The notes: generated by a model from the sequence alone, not told the origin. A stretch of 15,190 nt of DNA from a bacterium (GCA_021813835.1 JAKAJJ010000007.1:1-15190), one strand, 5' to 3'. Positions 5,826-11,485 are shown, numbered from the stretch's first letter. Numbers and translations: made by a program.

Positions 5826-6308
5826 ATGTCCATAGAAAACCCAAAACACTACAGCCGCGGTGAACAGAATGAAATAGAGAAGAACCGGATTCAGGACCCA
5901 AGTGCTGCTCATGCCGAGGCGAATATGTTGAAGATGGAAGCGGGAGATAATCCGACCGCTGAAGATTACGATGAAGCTCTGCACCTACTCGAACTCCTCA
6001 AGGAAGATTCACATTTTGCTGGTGTGCATTCTCCCAGAATGCAAAAGGTTCTTATGGCGCTCACCGTAATCGGGGGAGGAGCCCTCGACTTATTTACGCG
6101 TTCTCTACTTGCTGCCGGCACTACTGTTTTCGGCCCACTCGTCGCACCGAAGGAACAGCGAGAAATGATCCGCAAAGAGCTTATCGAAAAATTGAAAGCA
6201 GTACCTGCAGATTACAAGGAACTTGTTGACCAGGCTGAATCGGCACGCGTAAGACTGGAGGAGTGGAAAGCAAAGGCCGAAGAAGCGGCGTCTACGCAAC
6301 GGGGATAA
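5826..6308 (+). CDS. Orphan helical protein with a central hydrophobic segment (160 aa)
   Basis: I do not recognise a family. The sequence is charged and helical at both ends. A hydrophobic stretch lies at about residues 73-108 (KVLMALTVIGGGALDLFTRS, then LLAAGTTVFGPLVAP), which could be one or two membrane-associated helices. The C-terminal 50 residues are Lys/Glu-rich, probably coiled coil. ATG 5826 is set by the -10 at 5814-5819. Codon and base use are visibly more AT-rich than in smc and the other core genes. Together with the neighbouring RAYT this suggests an acquired patch. A REP hairpin begins 7 nt after the stop and may act as a terminator. Confidence 0.75.
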   Translation: MSIENPKHYSRGEQNEIEKNRIQDPSAAHAEANMLKMEAGDNPTAEDYDEALHLLELLKEDSHFAGVHSPRMQKVLMALTVIGGGALDLFTRSLLAAGTTVFGPLVAPKEQREMIRKELIEKLKAVPADYKELVDQAESARVRLEEWKAKAEEAASTQRG

Positions 6309-6315
6309 AAATAGA

Positions 6316-6336
6316 TAGGGACTTACGATGTCCCTA
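6316..6336 (+). repeat. REP hairpin, copy 1 (downstream side of the RAYT gene)
   Basis: TAGGGAC (6316-6322), loop TTACGAT, GTCCCTA (6330-6336): a 7-bp perfect stem with a 7-nt loop. It is identical over all 21 nt to 7043-7063. Confidence 0.85.
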
Positions 6337-6347
6337 ACATCTCCGAC

Positions 6348-7022
6348 TCACTCGAGCCGCATGGCCGCAAGGTCCGCTTCCGCGTCAGAAAGATACGCGC
6401 TCAAGGATTTTTCATAGTCCCCCAGCGCTCCCCGAAAGAACGAAGTTGTGAGAATGGAAGGGAAATTCTTTTTGCCGGTGTAGTCCGAATAACTGCTCCA
6501 GCGATACTGACCGAGATATTCCAGCGCCCTCTTCGCGCTCATAATCCCGTCATGAGCGCGTTCACGCCAGAGTTCTGCGCCGGGCGAATAATCGAGCGGG
6601 TTCAGGTGGATGTAATGCAGGATGTAATTGAAATGGGCATCACGCTCGATAAGGATTTTCTTCGTGCGACCCTGGAAGAGCGTGCCCACGCGATCGTATT
6701 TCTCATTGAACGACTTTGCATAGCCGACGTTCAGTTTTCGCAGAAAGAGTGATATGCCATTTTCAATCAATCCGGAAAGGAGTAAATGATAGTGGTTCTT
6801 CATCAAACACCACCCGTGTATCTGCACCAACCGCTTTCTCCGCTTATTCTGAATGGAGGGACTTACGATATCCCTAGATTTGAAACGGTATCCCACATTT
6901 GAATCCGCGGGAGTAATGTCGTTAAACTCGTATAAATCGTGGATAAAACGAAGGTAATCGCGGTCGTCCATAAATATATGACGCCCATCGACCCCGCGGT
7001 TCAGGACATGCCACAGCTCCAT
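6348..7022 (-). CDS. REP-associated tyrosine transposase (RAYT, IS200/IS605-like Y1 HUH family)
   Basis: RAYTs are Y1 HUH endonucleases that bind and cleave single-stranded REP hairpins. The 224-aa protein starts MELWHVLNRGVDGRHIF, matching the family opening (YHVxNRG...xIF) with almost no N-terminal arm. The HUH motif is H77-Y78-H79 in WCLMKNHYHLLL. The catalytic tyrosine is probably Y101 in LRKLNVGYAKSFN, followed by the family block VGTLFQGRTKKI and YILHYIHLNPL. Near the C-terminus, YRWSSYSDYTG also fits. All active-site residues are present, so the enzyme looks intact. Residues 49-56 (SRDIVSPS) are encoded by a variant of its own REP hairpin. A TATAAT lies 7 nt upstream of the ATG. Base composition is more AT-rich than in neighbouring core genes. 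Confidence 0.92.
   Translation of the reverse strand: MELWHVLNRGVDGRHIFMDDRDYLRFIHDLYEFNDITPADSNVGYRFKSRDIVSPSIQNKRRKRLVQIHGWCLMKNHYHLLLSGLIENGISLFLRKLNVGYAKSFNEKYDRVGTLFQGRTKKILIERDAHFNYILHYIHLNPLDYSPGAELWRERAHDGIMSAKRALEYLGQYRWSSYSDYTGKKNFPSILTTSFFRGALGDYEKSLSAYLSDAEADLAAMRLE
6857..6876 (+). repeat. Variant REP hairpin inside the RAYT coding sequence
   Basis: AGGGAC, loop TTACGAT, then ATCCCTA: identical to the flanking copies except for G to A at the first base of the 3' arm, which breaks the innermost pair. It is read in frame on the minus strand as part of the transposase, between the VGYRFK and KRRKRLVQIHGW blocks. Confidence 0.75.
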
Positions 7023-7029
7023 ATCCCGA

Positions 7030-7035
7030 ATTATA
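7030..7035 (-). promoter_or_regulatory. -10 TATAAT for the RAYT gene
   Basis: On the minus strand AGCTATAAT lies with its hexamer end 7 nt before the ATG at 7022. It is a perfect consensus -10. The upstream REP hairpin occupies the -35 region. Confidence 0.6.
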
Positions 7036-7042
7036 GCTCATC

Positions 7043-7063
7043 TAGGGACTTACGATGTCCCTA
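7043..7063 (+). repeat. REP hairpin, copy 2 (between RAYT and rnr)
   Basis: The stem is TAGGGAC/GTCCCTA and the loop TTACGAT, identical to copy 1 and in the same orientation. It lies 7 nt beyond the rnr stop codon and upstream of the RAYT promoter, so it may also end rnr transcripts, although no T tract follows on the minus strand. Confidence 0.85.
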
Positions 7064-7070
7064 ATTCACA

Positions 7071-9026
7071 TCAAGAGGGGACGAAGTCGAGTTCTTTTTC
7101 GGGGATGCGGGCGGCGATAAGCTTTACCTTGATGGGGTCGCCGAGCTGGAACGTCTTCCTCGTGCGGCGGCCGACGAGGCGGAATCGCTTCTCGTCGTAT
7201 TCGAAATAGTCCTCCCCGACGTCCTTGATGCGGATCATCCCGTCGGCATGCGTCGTCGCTTCCTCCACATACAGCCCGCGATCGGTGACGCCCGAGATGA
7301 CCGCATCGAAGGTCTCGCCGACGCGGGGGGCGAGGAACTGCACTTGCTTCATCTTGACCGAGTCGCGCTCGGCGTCGGCGGCCGCGACTTCGCGCTCGGA
7401 CGCGTGGAGCGCGAGCGCGTCGAATTCCCGCATTTCCGCCGCCGTGATGGGCGCGCCGCCCGCATGGCTCTTCACGAGCCGATGGATGACGAGGTCGGGG
7501 TAGCGGCGGATGGGGGACGTGAAGTGGGTGTAGAAATCGAAGCCGAGGCCGAAATGCCCGATGTTCTTCGTCGTGTACACCGCTTTCGCCATCGAGCGCA
7601 GGGTCGCCGTCTTGATGAGATATTCCTCCGGCCGGCCTTTGACCGCCTCAAGGAGGCGGTTCAGCTCCGCCCCCGTGACGCGGCCAGCGTGCACCCTCAG
7701 GTCGTAGCCGAGGACGCGCAGGAGGTGAGCGAGGTTCTCGATGCGGTCGGCGTCCGGCGTGTCGTGGACGCGGTAGAGGGAGGCGAAATGCGCTCCGCCG
7801 TTCTCCGTGAGGCGCGACAGGTGTTTCGCGACCGCTTCGTTCGCGAGGAGCATAAAATCCTCGATAAGGAGGTTCGTTTCCCTGCGCTCCTTGAGGACGA
7901 TCGCGATAGGGTTGCCCTCCGCGTCGAGCTTCACCTTGACTTCGGCCGTGTCGAACTCGATGGCGCCCCTGGCCTGGCGGCCCCGGCGGATTTTCTTCGC
8001 GAGGGAGCGCAGGACGGCGAGTTCGGCGTGGAGCGTGCCGCGGCCCGCGTCGAGGACGCCTTGCGCCTCCTCGTAGGTGAAGCGCTTGTCGGAATGGATG
8101 ACCGTCTCGCCGAACCATTCGCTCACGATGTTCGCGTTCGCGTCGAGCGTGAAGACGGCGGAGACCGCGAGGCGGTCCTCGTTCGGGTTGAGCGAGCAGA
8201 GGTCGTTCGAGAGGATTTCGGGGAGCATCGGAATGGTGCGGTCCACGAGGTAGACGGACGTCGCCCGCTCCCGCGCCTCCTTGTCGAACGCGCTCCCCGG
8301 CCGCACGAAGAACGAGACGTCCGCGATGTGGACGCCGACCTCAATAGTGCCGTCCGGAAGCGTCCGCACCGAGAGCGCGTCGTCGAAGTCCTTCGCGTCG
8401 GCAGGGTCGATGGTGCACGTGGGCACGGAGCGGAAATCGCGGCGCGGGCCGCCGTCGCCCGCCCGCGCCGCTTCCCCCGCGAGCATCTCCCGGCCGCGCT
8501 TCTTGAGTTCTTCGGCCTGCGCGACGACGCCCGGAGGGAACTCGCTTGAAAATCCCTGCCCGAGAGCGAGCGCGCGCATCTCGGTTTCGTGGACGCCCGC
8601 CTTGCCGATGACTTCCTCCACGACTCCCCAGGGGCAGTCGGCGCCGTCCTCCCAGCCCTTCATCCGCACGAGGACTTTGTAGCCGAGGGGCGCGCTCCCT
8701 GCGTCCCGCACGAGGAGCGGCACATGCATTTTTTTGTAGTCGGGCGCAAGCAGGACGCGGCCGCCCTCTTCGACGAGAGTGCCGACGAAAGTCTCGCGCG
8801 CGCGCGAAACGACCTCGACGACCTTGCCGGCCGCGCGCGGCGGCATCCGTCCGGACGGGTCGCGGTAGGTGCCCGCGGGCGCGACTTTCACGATATCGCC
8901 CGAGAGCGCGTGGTTGGTCCACTCGGGCGGGATGAGGAGGTCTTCCTTGTCCTCGCCGAGCGAGAAGAAGCCGATGCCTTTGCGGGTAAGGGTAAGGGGG
9001 CCCTCGTGGGGCGTCGCTGCCGACAT
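7071..9026 (-). CDS. rnr: Ribonuclease R (RNB-family 3'-5' exoribonuclease)
   Basis: RNase R degrades structured RNA processively from the 3' end and takes part in mRNA, rRNA and tmRNA-linked decay. The 651-aa protein has N-terminal OB/cold-shock domains (about 10-150). The RNB catalytic domain starts at CTIDPADAKDFDDAL, with D207, D213, D215 and D216 matching the four metal-binding aspartates of the family. The later RNB signature HFTSPIRRYPDLVIHR is intact. A C-terminal S1 domain (about 560-640, VGETFDAVISGVTDRGLYVE) follows. It is shorter than E. coli RNase R (813 aa), lacking the N-terminal helix-turn-helix and the long basic tail. ATG 9026 is preceded by TGCTAGAGT. It is divergent from rpsP across 49 bp. 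Confidence 0.96.
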   Translation of the reverse strand: MSAATPHEGPLTLTRKGIGFFSLGEDKEDLLIPPEWTNHALSGDIVKVAPAGTYRDPSGRMPPRAAGKVVEVVSRARETFVGTLVEEGGRVLLAPDYKKMHVPLLVRDAGSAPLGYKVLVRMKGWEDGADCPWGVVEEVIGKAGVHETEMRALALGQGFSSEFPPGVVAQAEELKKRGREMLAGEAARAGDGGPRRDFRSVPTCTIDPADAKDFDDALSVRTLPDGTIEVGVHIADVSFFVRPGSAFDKEARERATSVYLVDRTIPMLPEILSNDLCSLNPNEDRLAVSAVFTLDANANIVSEWFGETVIHSDKRFTYEEAQGVLDAGRGTLHAELAVLRSLAKKIRRGRQARGAIEFDTAEVKVKLDAEGNPIAIVLKERRETNLLIEDFMLLANEAVAKHLSRLTENGGAHFASLYRVHDTPDADRIENLAHLLRVLGYDLRVHAGRVTGAELNRLLEAVKGRPEEYLIKTATLRSMAKAVYTTKNIGHFGLGFDFYTHFTSPIRRYPDLVIHRLVKSHAGGAPITAAEMREFDALALHASEREVAAADAERDSVKMKQVQFLAPRVGETFDAVISGVTDRGLYVEEATTHADGMIRIKDVGEDYFEYDEKRFRLVGRRTRKTFQLGDPIKVKLIAARIPEKELDFVPS

Positions 9027-9033
9027 TGTCCGT

Positions 9034-9042
9034 ACTCTAGCA
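9034..9042 (-). promoter_or_regulatory. Extended -10 promoter for rnr
   Basis: On the minus strand TGCTAGAGT places TAGAGT 7 nt before the rnr ATG. No Shine-Dalgarno fits in the gap. Confidence 0.55.
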
Positions 9043-9057
9043 ATAGTGCGGGACTTC

Positions 9058-9066
9058 TGCTATAGT
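9058..9066 (+). promoter_or_regulatory. Extended -10 promoter for rpsP
   Basis: TGCTATAGT, with TATAGT at 9061-9066, ends 9 nt before ATG 9076. It is back to back with the rnr promoter; each lies in the other's upstream region. Confidence 0.6.
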
Positions 9067-9075
9067 GCCGCCGTT

Positions 9076-9513
9076 ATGCTTATGATTCGGTTTCAGCGCA
9101 TCGGCCGGACGAACGCTCCGGCATTTCGCATCGTGCTCCTCGAGAAGGAGCGCGCGGCGAAATCCGGCCGCGTCCTCGAGCGGCTCGGTACCTACAATCC
9201 GAAGAGCAAGGCGCTCACGCTCGAGGGAGAGCGCGTGAAGGAGTGGATCGGGAAAGGCGCGCAACCGACGGATTCCATTCGGAACCTTCTCATCGCGAAG
9301 GGCGTTCTCTCCGGAAAGAAAGTGAACGTCCTGCCGAGGAAGACCGTGCAGAAGAAAGAAGGCGCGGAGGGAGCGTCCGCGCCCGCGCCCGCTGCGGAAG
9401 CCCCGACGGAAGCCGAAACCGCCACGGAAGCGGAGCCGACTCCGGCGGAGGAAGCGGTTTCCGCCGCCGAAGCGTCCGCGGAAGAGGTCCCCGCCGAAGT
9501 TCCCGCGGCGTAG
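9076..9513 (+). CDS. rpsP: 30S ribosomal protein bS16 with an acidic Ala/Pro/Glu tail
   Basis: bS16 is a small-subunit assembly protein. The core, residues 1 to about 80, reads MLMIRFQRIGRTNAPAFRIV, then GRVLERLGTYNPKSKALTLEGERVKEWIGKGAQPTDSIRNLL, and fits the family well. After the core comes a short basic patch (PRKTVQKKEG). A low-complexity tail of about 50 residues, rich in Ala, Glu and Pro, then runs to residue 145. ATG 9076 is preferred because the promoter sits 9 nt upstream; Met3 (9082) is the alternative. It heads the rpsP-khpA-hydrolase-trmD cluster. A GC palindrome follows the stop, and khpA has its own -10, so rpsP may be partly uncoupled from the rest. Confidence 0.96.
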   Translation: MLMIRFQRIGRTNAPAFRIVLLEKERAAKSGRVLERLGTYNPKSKALTLEGERVKEWIGKGAQPTDSIRNLLIAKGVLSGKKVNVLPRKTVQKKEGAEGASAPAPAAEAPTEAETATEAEPTPAEEAVSAAEASAEEVPAEVPAA

Positions 9514-9517
9514 CCGC

Positions 9518-9531
9518 GGCGCGGCCGCGCC
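9518..9531 (+). terminator. GC palindrome after rpsP, possible attenuator
   Basis: GGCGCGGCCGCGCC is a perfect 14-nt palindrome 4 nt after the rpsP stop. There is no T tract and the self-complementary centre leaves almost no loop, so termination is uncertain. It matches the core of the stem after rpmF. Confidence 0.35.
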
Positions 9532-9534
9532 AGG

Positions 9535-9543
9535 TGCTACCCT
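9535..9543 (+). promoter_or_regulatory. Extended -10 for khpA
   Basis: TGCTACCCT fits TGnTANNNT; TACCCT (9538-9543) ends 8 nt before ATG 9552. The hexamer is poor in its centre, and support comes mostly from the shared spacing. Confidence 0.4.
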
Positions 9544-9551
9544 AACCTTGT

Positions 9552-9851
9552 ATGGAACCAGACCAGGCATTCCTCGAATACGCCGTGAAGGCGCTCGTCG
9601 ACCATCCCGAAGCGGTAGAGACGACGCGCACCATCGACCAGATGGGCGTCCTCCTCACGCTCACCGTCCACCCGGATGATATGGGCAAGATCATCGGCAA
9701 AAGCGGCAAGACCGCCGAGGCCCTTCGGATTCTCCTGCGGGTCGTCGGGATGAAAGGCAACGCCCGCGCGAACCTCAAGATAAACGAACCCGTCGGCGGC
9801 AAGCGCGAGATGGAGCACAAGACCGTGGACCAGGTGGTCGATGAGCTTTGA
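9552..9851 (+). CDS. khpA: KH-domain RNA-binding protein KhpA
   Basis: KhpA is a small single-KH-domain RNA-binding protein (YlqC family) that in other bacteria works with KhpB on RNA and cell-envelope processes. The 99-aa length is slightly longer than the usual 75-85. The GxxG loop is GKSG at 49-52 inside DDMGKIIGKSGKTAEALRIL, and the opening EYAVKALVDHPEAV matches the family. Position between rpsP and trmD is the classic location. The C-terminus (GGKREMEHKTVDQVVDEL) is charged. The stop TGA 9849-9851 is 2 nt from the next ATG, indicating translational coupling. Confidence 0.93.
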   Translation: MEPDQAFLEYAVKALVDHPEAVETTRTIDQMGVLLTLTVHPDDMGKIIGKSGKTAEALRILLRVVGMKGNARANLKINEPVGGKREMEHKTVDQVVDEL

Positions 9852-9853
9852 TC

Positions 9854-10471
9854 ATGAAGAAGAAGCCCCAAATACTTCTCGTGCATGGGGGAATGACTTT
9901 TAAGAGCGACAAGGACTATGTGCATCATTTGAAGACCAAGAAAGTCTCAACCGTACAAAAACCCTACTGGGAGGCCGACCTTGAAAAGAAGCTGGGGAAG
10001 AAATTTGAGATCATCCGACCCCGGATGCCTTTGTCGGACAATGCCAAGTACCGGGATTGGAAGATCCTTTTTGAGAGACATGTGCCGCTCCTCAGGAAGA
10101 ATTTCATCCTGATCGGGTCCTCTCTCGGAGGTACCTTTCTTGCCAAATATTTGTCCGAGCACAAACTGCCCAAGAAGGCCGTTTCGGTGTTTCTGGTCTG
10201 CGCGCCTTTTGACGGAGACTTGCCCACGGAAGATCTGGTCGGGGGTTTCAAACTCAAGTCCGATCTGTCTCTGCTCGAGAAGAACTGCAAGAACCTGCAC
10301 GTCCTCTTCTCAAAAGATGATGACGTCGTACCCGCCTCCCATGCCGAGAAATACAGAAGGAAACTGGAGGAGAAAGCGCACATCGTCGTTTACAAGAGCA
10401 AGGGCGGGCATTTTACCGTGCCCACGTTCCCCGAGATACTCAAAATGATCCAGAGCGATGCGAAGAAGTAG
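9854..10471 (+). CDS. RBBP9/YdeN-like alpha/beta serine hydrolase in the rimM position
   Basis: This is a 205-aa single-domain alpha/beta hydrolase with no signal peptide or membrane segment, so it is probably cytoplasmic. The oxyanion region is LLVHGG (about 8-13). The nucleophile elbow is GSSLGG (88-93, Ser90). The acid is in FSKDDDVVP (probably D156) and the histidine in KGGHF (H186). This set matches the small RBBP9/YdeN hydrolase group; the substrate is unknown. ATG 9854 is chosen because it lies 2 nt after the khpA stop; an in-frame TTG two codons earlier overlaps that stop. Its own stop is 2 nt before trmD. In most bacteria rimM fills this slot. Base composition is visibly less GC-rich than khpA or rpsP, suggesting later insertion into the operon. 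Confidence 0.88.
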   Translation: MKKKPQILLVHGGMTFKSDKDYVHHLKTKKVSTVQKPYWEADLEKKLGKKFEIIRPRMPLSDNAKYRDWKILFERHVPLLRKNFILIGSSLGGTFLAKYLSEHKLPKKAVSVFLVCAPFDGDLPTEDLVGGFKLKSDLSLLEKNCKNLHVLFSKDDDVVPASHAEKYRRKLEEKAHIVVYKSKGGHFTVPTFPEILKMIQSDAKK

Positions 10472-10473
10472 CT

Positions 10474-11172
10474 ATGAAGTTCCATCTTGTCACCCTTTTT
10501 GAAGAGGCGTGCGACGCGTACCTCTCGGCGTCCATCATTGGCCGCGCGCGCAAAGAGAAGAAGATTTCAGTAAAATACCAGAACCCCCGCGACTTCGTCG
10601 CGGGGAAGGCGGGGAGTTATAAAAAAGTAGATGACAGGCCGTACGGCGGCGGCCCGGGTATGGTGATGCAGGCGCTTCCAGTCGTCAAAGCCGTGGAGAA
10701 AGCACTTGGCGGCGAGACACCCAAGTTAATAATGTCGGGACGTCGTACGTCCCGACATGGGCGGAAGGCGGTGATTGTGTGGTTTAAGCCGGGAGTGAAG
10801 CAGTTTACGAACAAGGACGCGGACGCGCTCGCGAAGTTCGACGACGTCGTGCTCGTCTGCGGCCGCTACGAGGGCATAGACGAGCGCGCGAAGAAAATAC
10901 TGAAAACGCTCGCGCCGGTGAAAGAATTTGCCGTCGGCGAGGCCGTCTACACGGGCGGGGAAGTGCCGGCTCTGGCCGTCGTCGACGCCGTCACGCGCCG
11001 CCTCCCCGGCGTTCTCGGGAAGGACGCGTCGGTCGAGGAGCGCCGCATCGCCTCCCGCGCCGTCTACACCCGCCCCGAAACCATTTTATATAAAGGGAAG
11101 AAGTATCGTGTCCCCAAAGTCCTCCAAACCGGCCATCACGCGAAGATTGACGAATGGAGGGAAAATAGATAG
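10474..11172 (+). CDS. trmD: tRNA (guanine-N1)-methyltransferase TrmD with an in-frame REP-like insertion
   Basis: TrmD methylates G37 of tRNAs beside the anticodon, using S-adenosylmethionine bound in a SPOUT trefoil knot, and so prevents frameshifting. Blocks seen: MKFHLVTLFEEACDAYLSAS at the start, VDDRPYGGGPGMVM, VVLVCGRYEGIDERAKK, VGEAVYTGGEVPALAVVDAV (knot) and RRLPGVLG. Near the end are YTRPE and VLQTGHHAKIDEWR. At 232 aa it is near family length. Residues 87-95 (MSGRRTSRH) are encoded exactly by a 27-nt palindrome in the stretch between the N-terminal fold and the FKPGVKQFTN block, where families normally have a short strand and loop. The active-site blocks are intact, so the enzyme is probably functional. 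Start is 2 nt after the hydrolase stop. Confidence 0.95.
   Translation: MKFHLVTLFEEACDAYLSASIIGRARKEKKISVKYQNPRDFVAGKAGSYKKVDDRPYGGGPGMVMQALPVVKAVEKALGGETPKLIMSGRRTSRHGRKAVIVWFKPGVKQFTNKDADALAKFDDVVLVCGRYEGIDERAKKILKTLAPVKEFAVGEAVYTGGEVPALAVVDAVTRRLPGVLGKDASVEERRIASRAVYTRPETILYKGKKYRVPKVLQTGHHAKIDEWRENR
10732..10758 (+). repeat. REP-like palindrome inside trmD
   Basis: ATGTCGGGACGT (10732-10743), CGT, ACGTCCCGACAT (10747-10758): a perfect 12-bp stem with a 3-nt loop, exactly nine codons long and in frame. Like the RAYT-flanking REPs it has GGGAC and GTCCC separated by 7 nt (here GTCGTAC, there TTACGAT). Confidence 0.8.
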
Positions 11173-11199
11173 CCTGGGCTCCGGACAGTATCGTACCTC

Positions 11200-11205
11200 A
11201 GGAGG
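11200..11205 (+). promoter_or_regulatory. Strong Shine-Dalgarno AGGAGG
   Basis: AGGAGG lies 7 nt before ATG 11213 and fixes the start of the 77-aa gene. Confidence 0.85.
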
Positions 11206-11212
11206 TTCTTAT

Positions 11213-11446
11213 ATGAGTGAATTGCAAACACAGGCCGCAAAGTTTCCAAAGTATCTCATGGAAATTGACGGGGAAATGAAGCTCTTGCCACTGAAAGAGT
11301 CGGGGATAGCCTACAGTTCACTATACAGCAAGGTCGAGATCCTCAATCAGGTACATGAAGCCGACGGGACGATTCGGAGAATCACCGAAAACGAGCGGCA
11401 GCAGATTGTCGATATCGCCGACCAGGTCAGTGCTGCCGGTAAGTAA
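11213..11446 (+). CDS. Small orphan protein (77 aa)
   Basis: I do not recognise this family. The start is ATG 11213 with AGGAGG 7 nt upstream; the same frame is open further back inside trmD, but that part is only a shadow of trmD. The protein is soluble and mixed charged (starts MSELQTQAAKFPKYLMEIDG), with a helical C-terminal half ending RQQIVDIADQVSAAGK. It has no cysteines, membrane helix or signal peptide. It lies 40 nt after trmD, so it may share that transcript. Base composition is near 50% GC by eye, unlike rpoB next door. It and the gene at 578 are the only two with textbook Shine-Dalgarno sites. Confidence 0.7.
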   Translation: MSELQTQAAKFPKYLMEIDGEMKLLPLKESGIAYSSLYSKVEILNQVHEADGTIRRITENERQQIVDIADQVSAAGK

Positions 11447-11456
11447 GCCACCGCGG

Positions 11457-11485
11457 AAGTCCACACTGGTGACTTTCGCTTTATC
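11457..11485 (+). terminator. Possible terminator after the 77-aa gene
   Basis: AAGT-c-CAC (11457-11464) pairs with GTG-ACTT (11469-11475) around loop ACTG, 7 bp with one bulge, followed by TCGCTTTATCC. Moderate shape, weak T tract. Confidence 0.35.

Larger units (their letters stand above)
6316..7063 (-). mobile_element. RAYT gene bracketed by two identical REP hairpins
   Basis: The unit consists of a Y1 transposase gene flanked at 11 nt (3' side) and 20 nt (5' side) by identical 21-nt REP palindromes in the same orientation. This is the arrangement expected for REP-associated tyrosine transposases, whose substrates are such hairpins. The element lies between the orphan 5826 gene and the 3' end of rnr. 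No target-site duplication is evident, as usual for HUH single-strand transposition. Confidence 0.7.
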
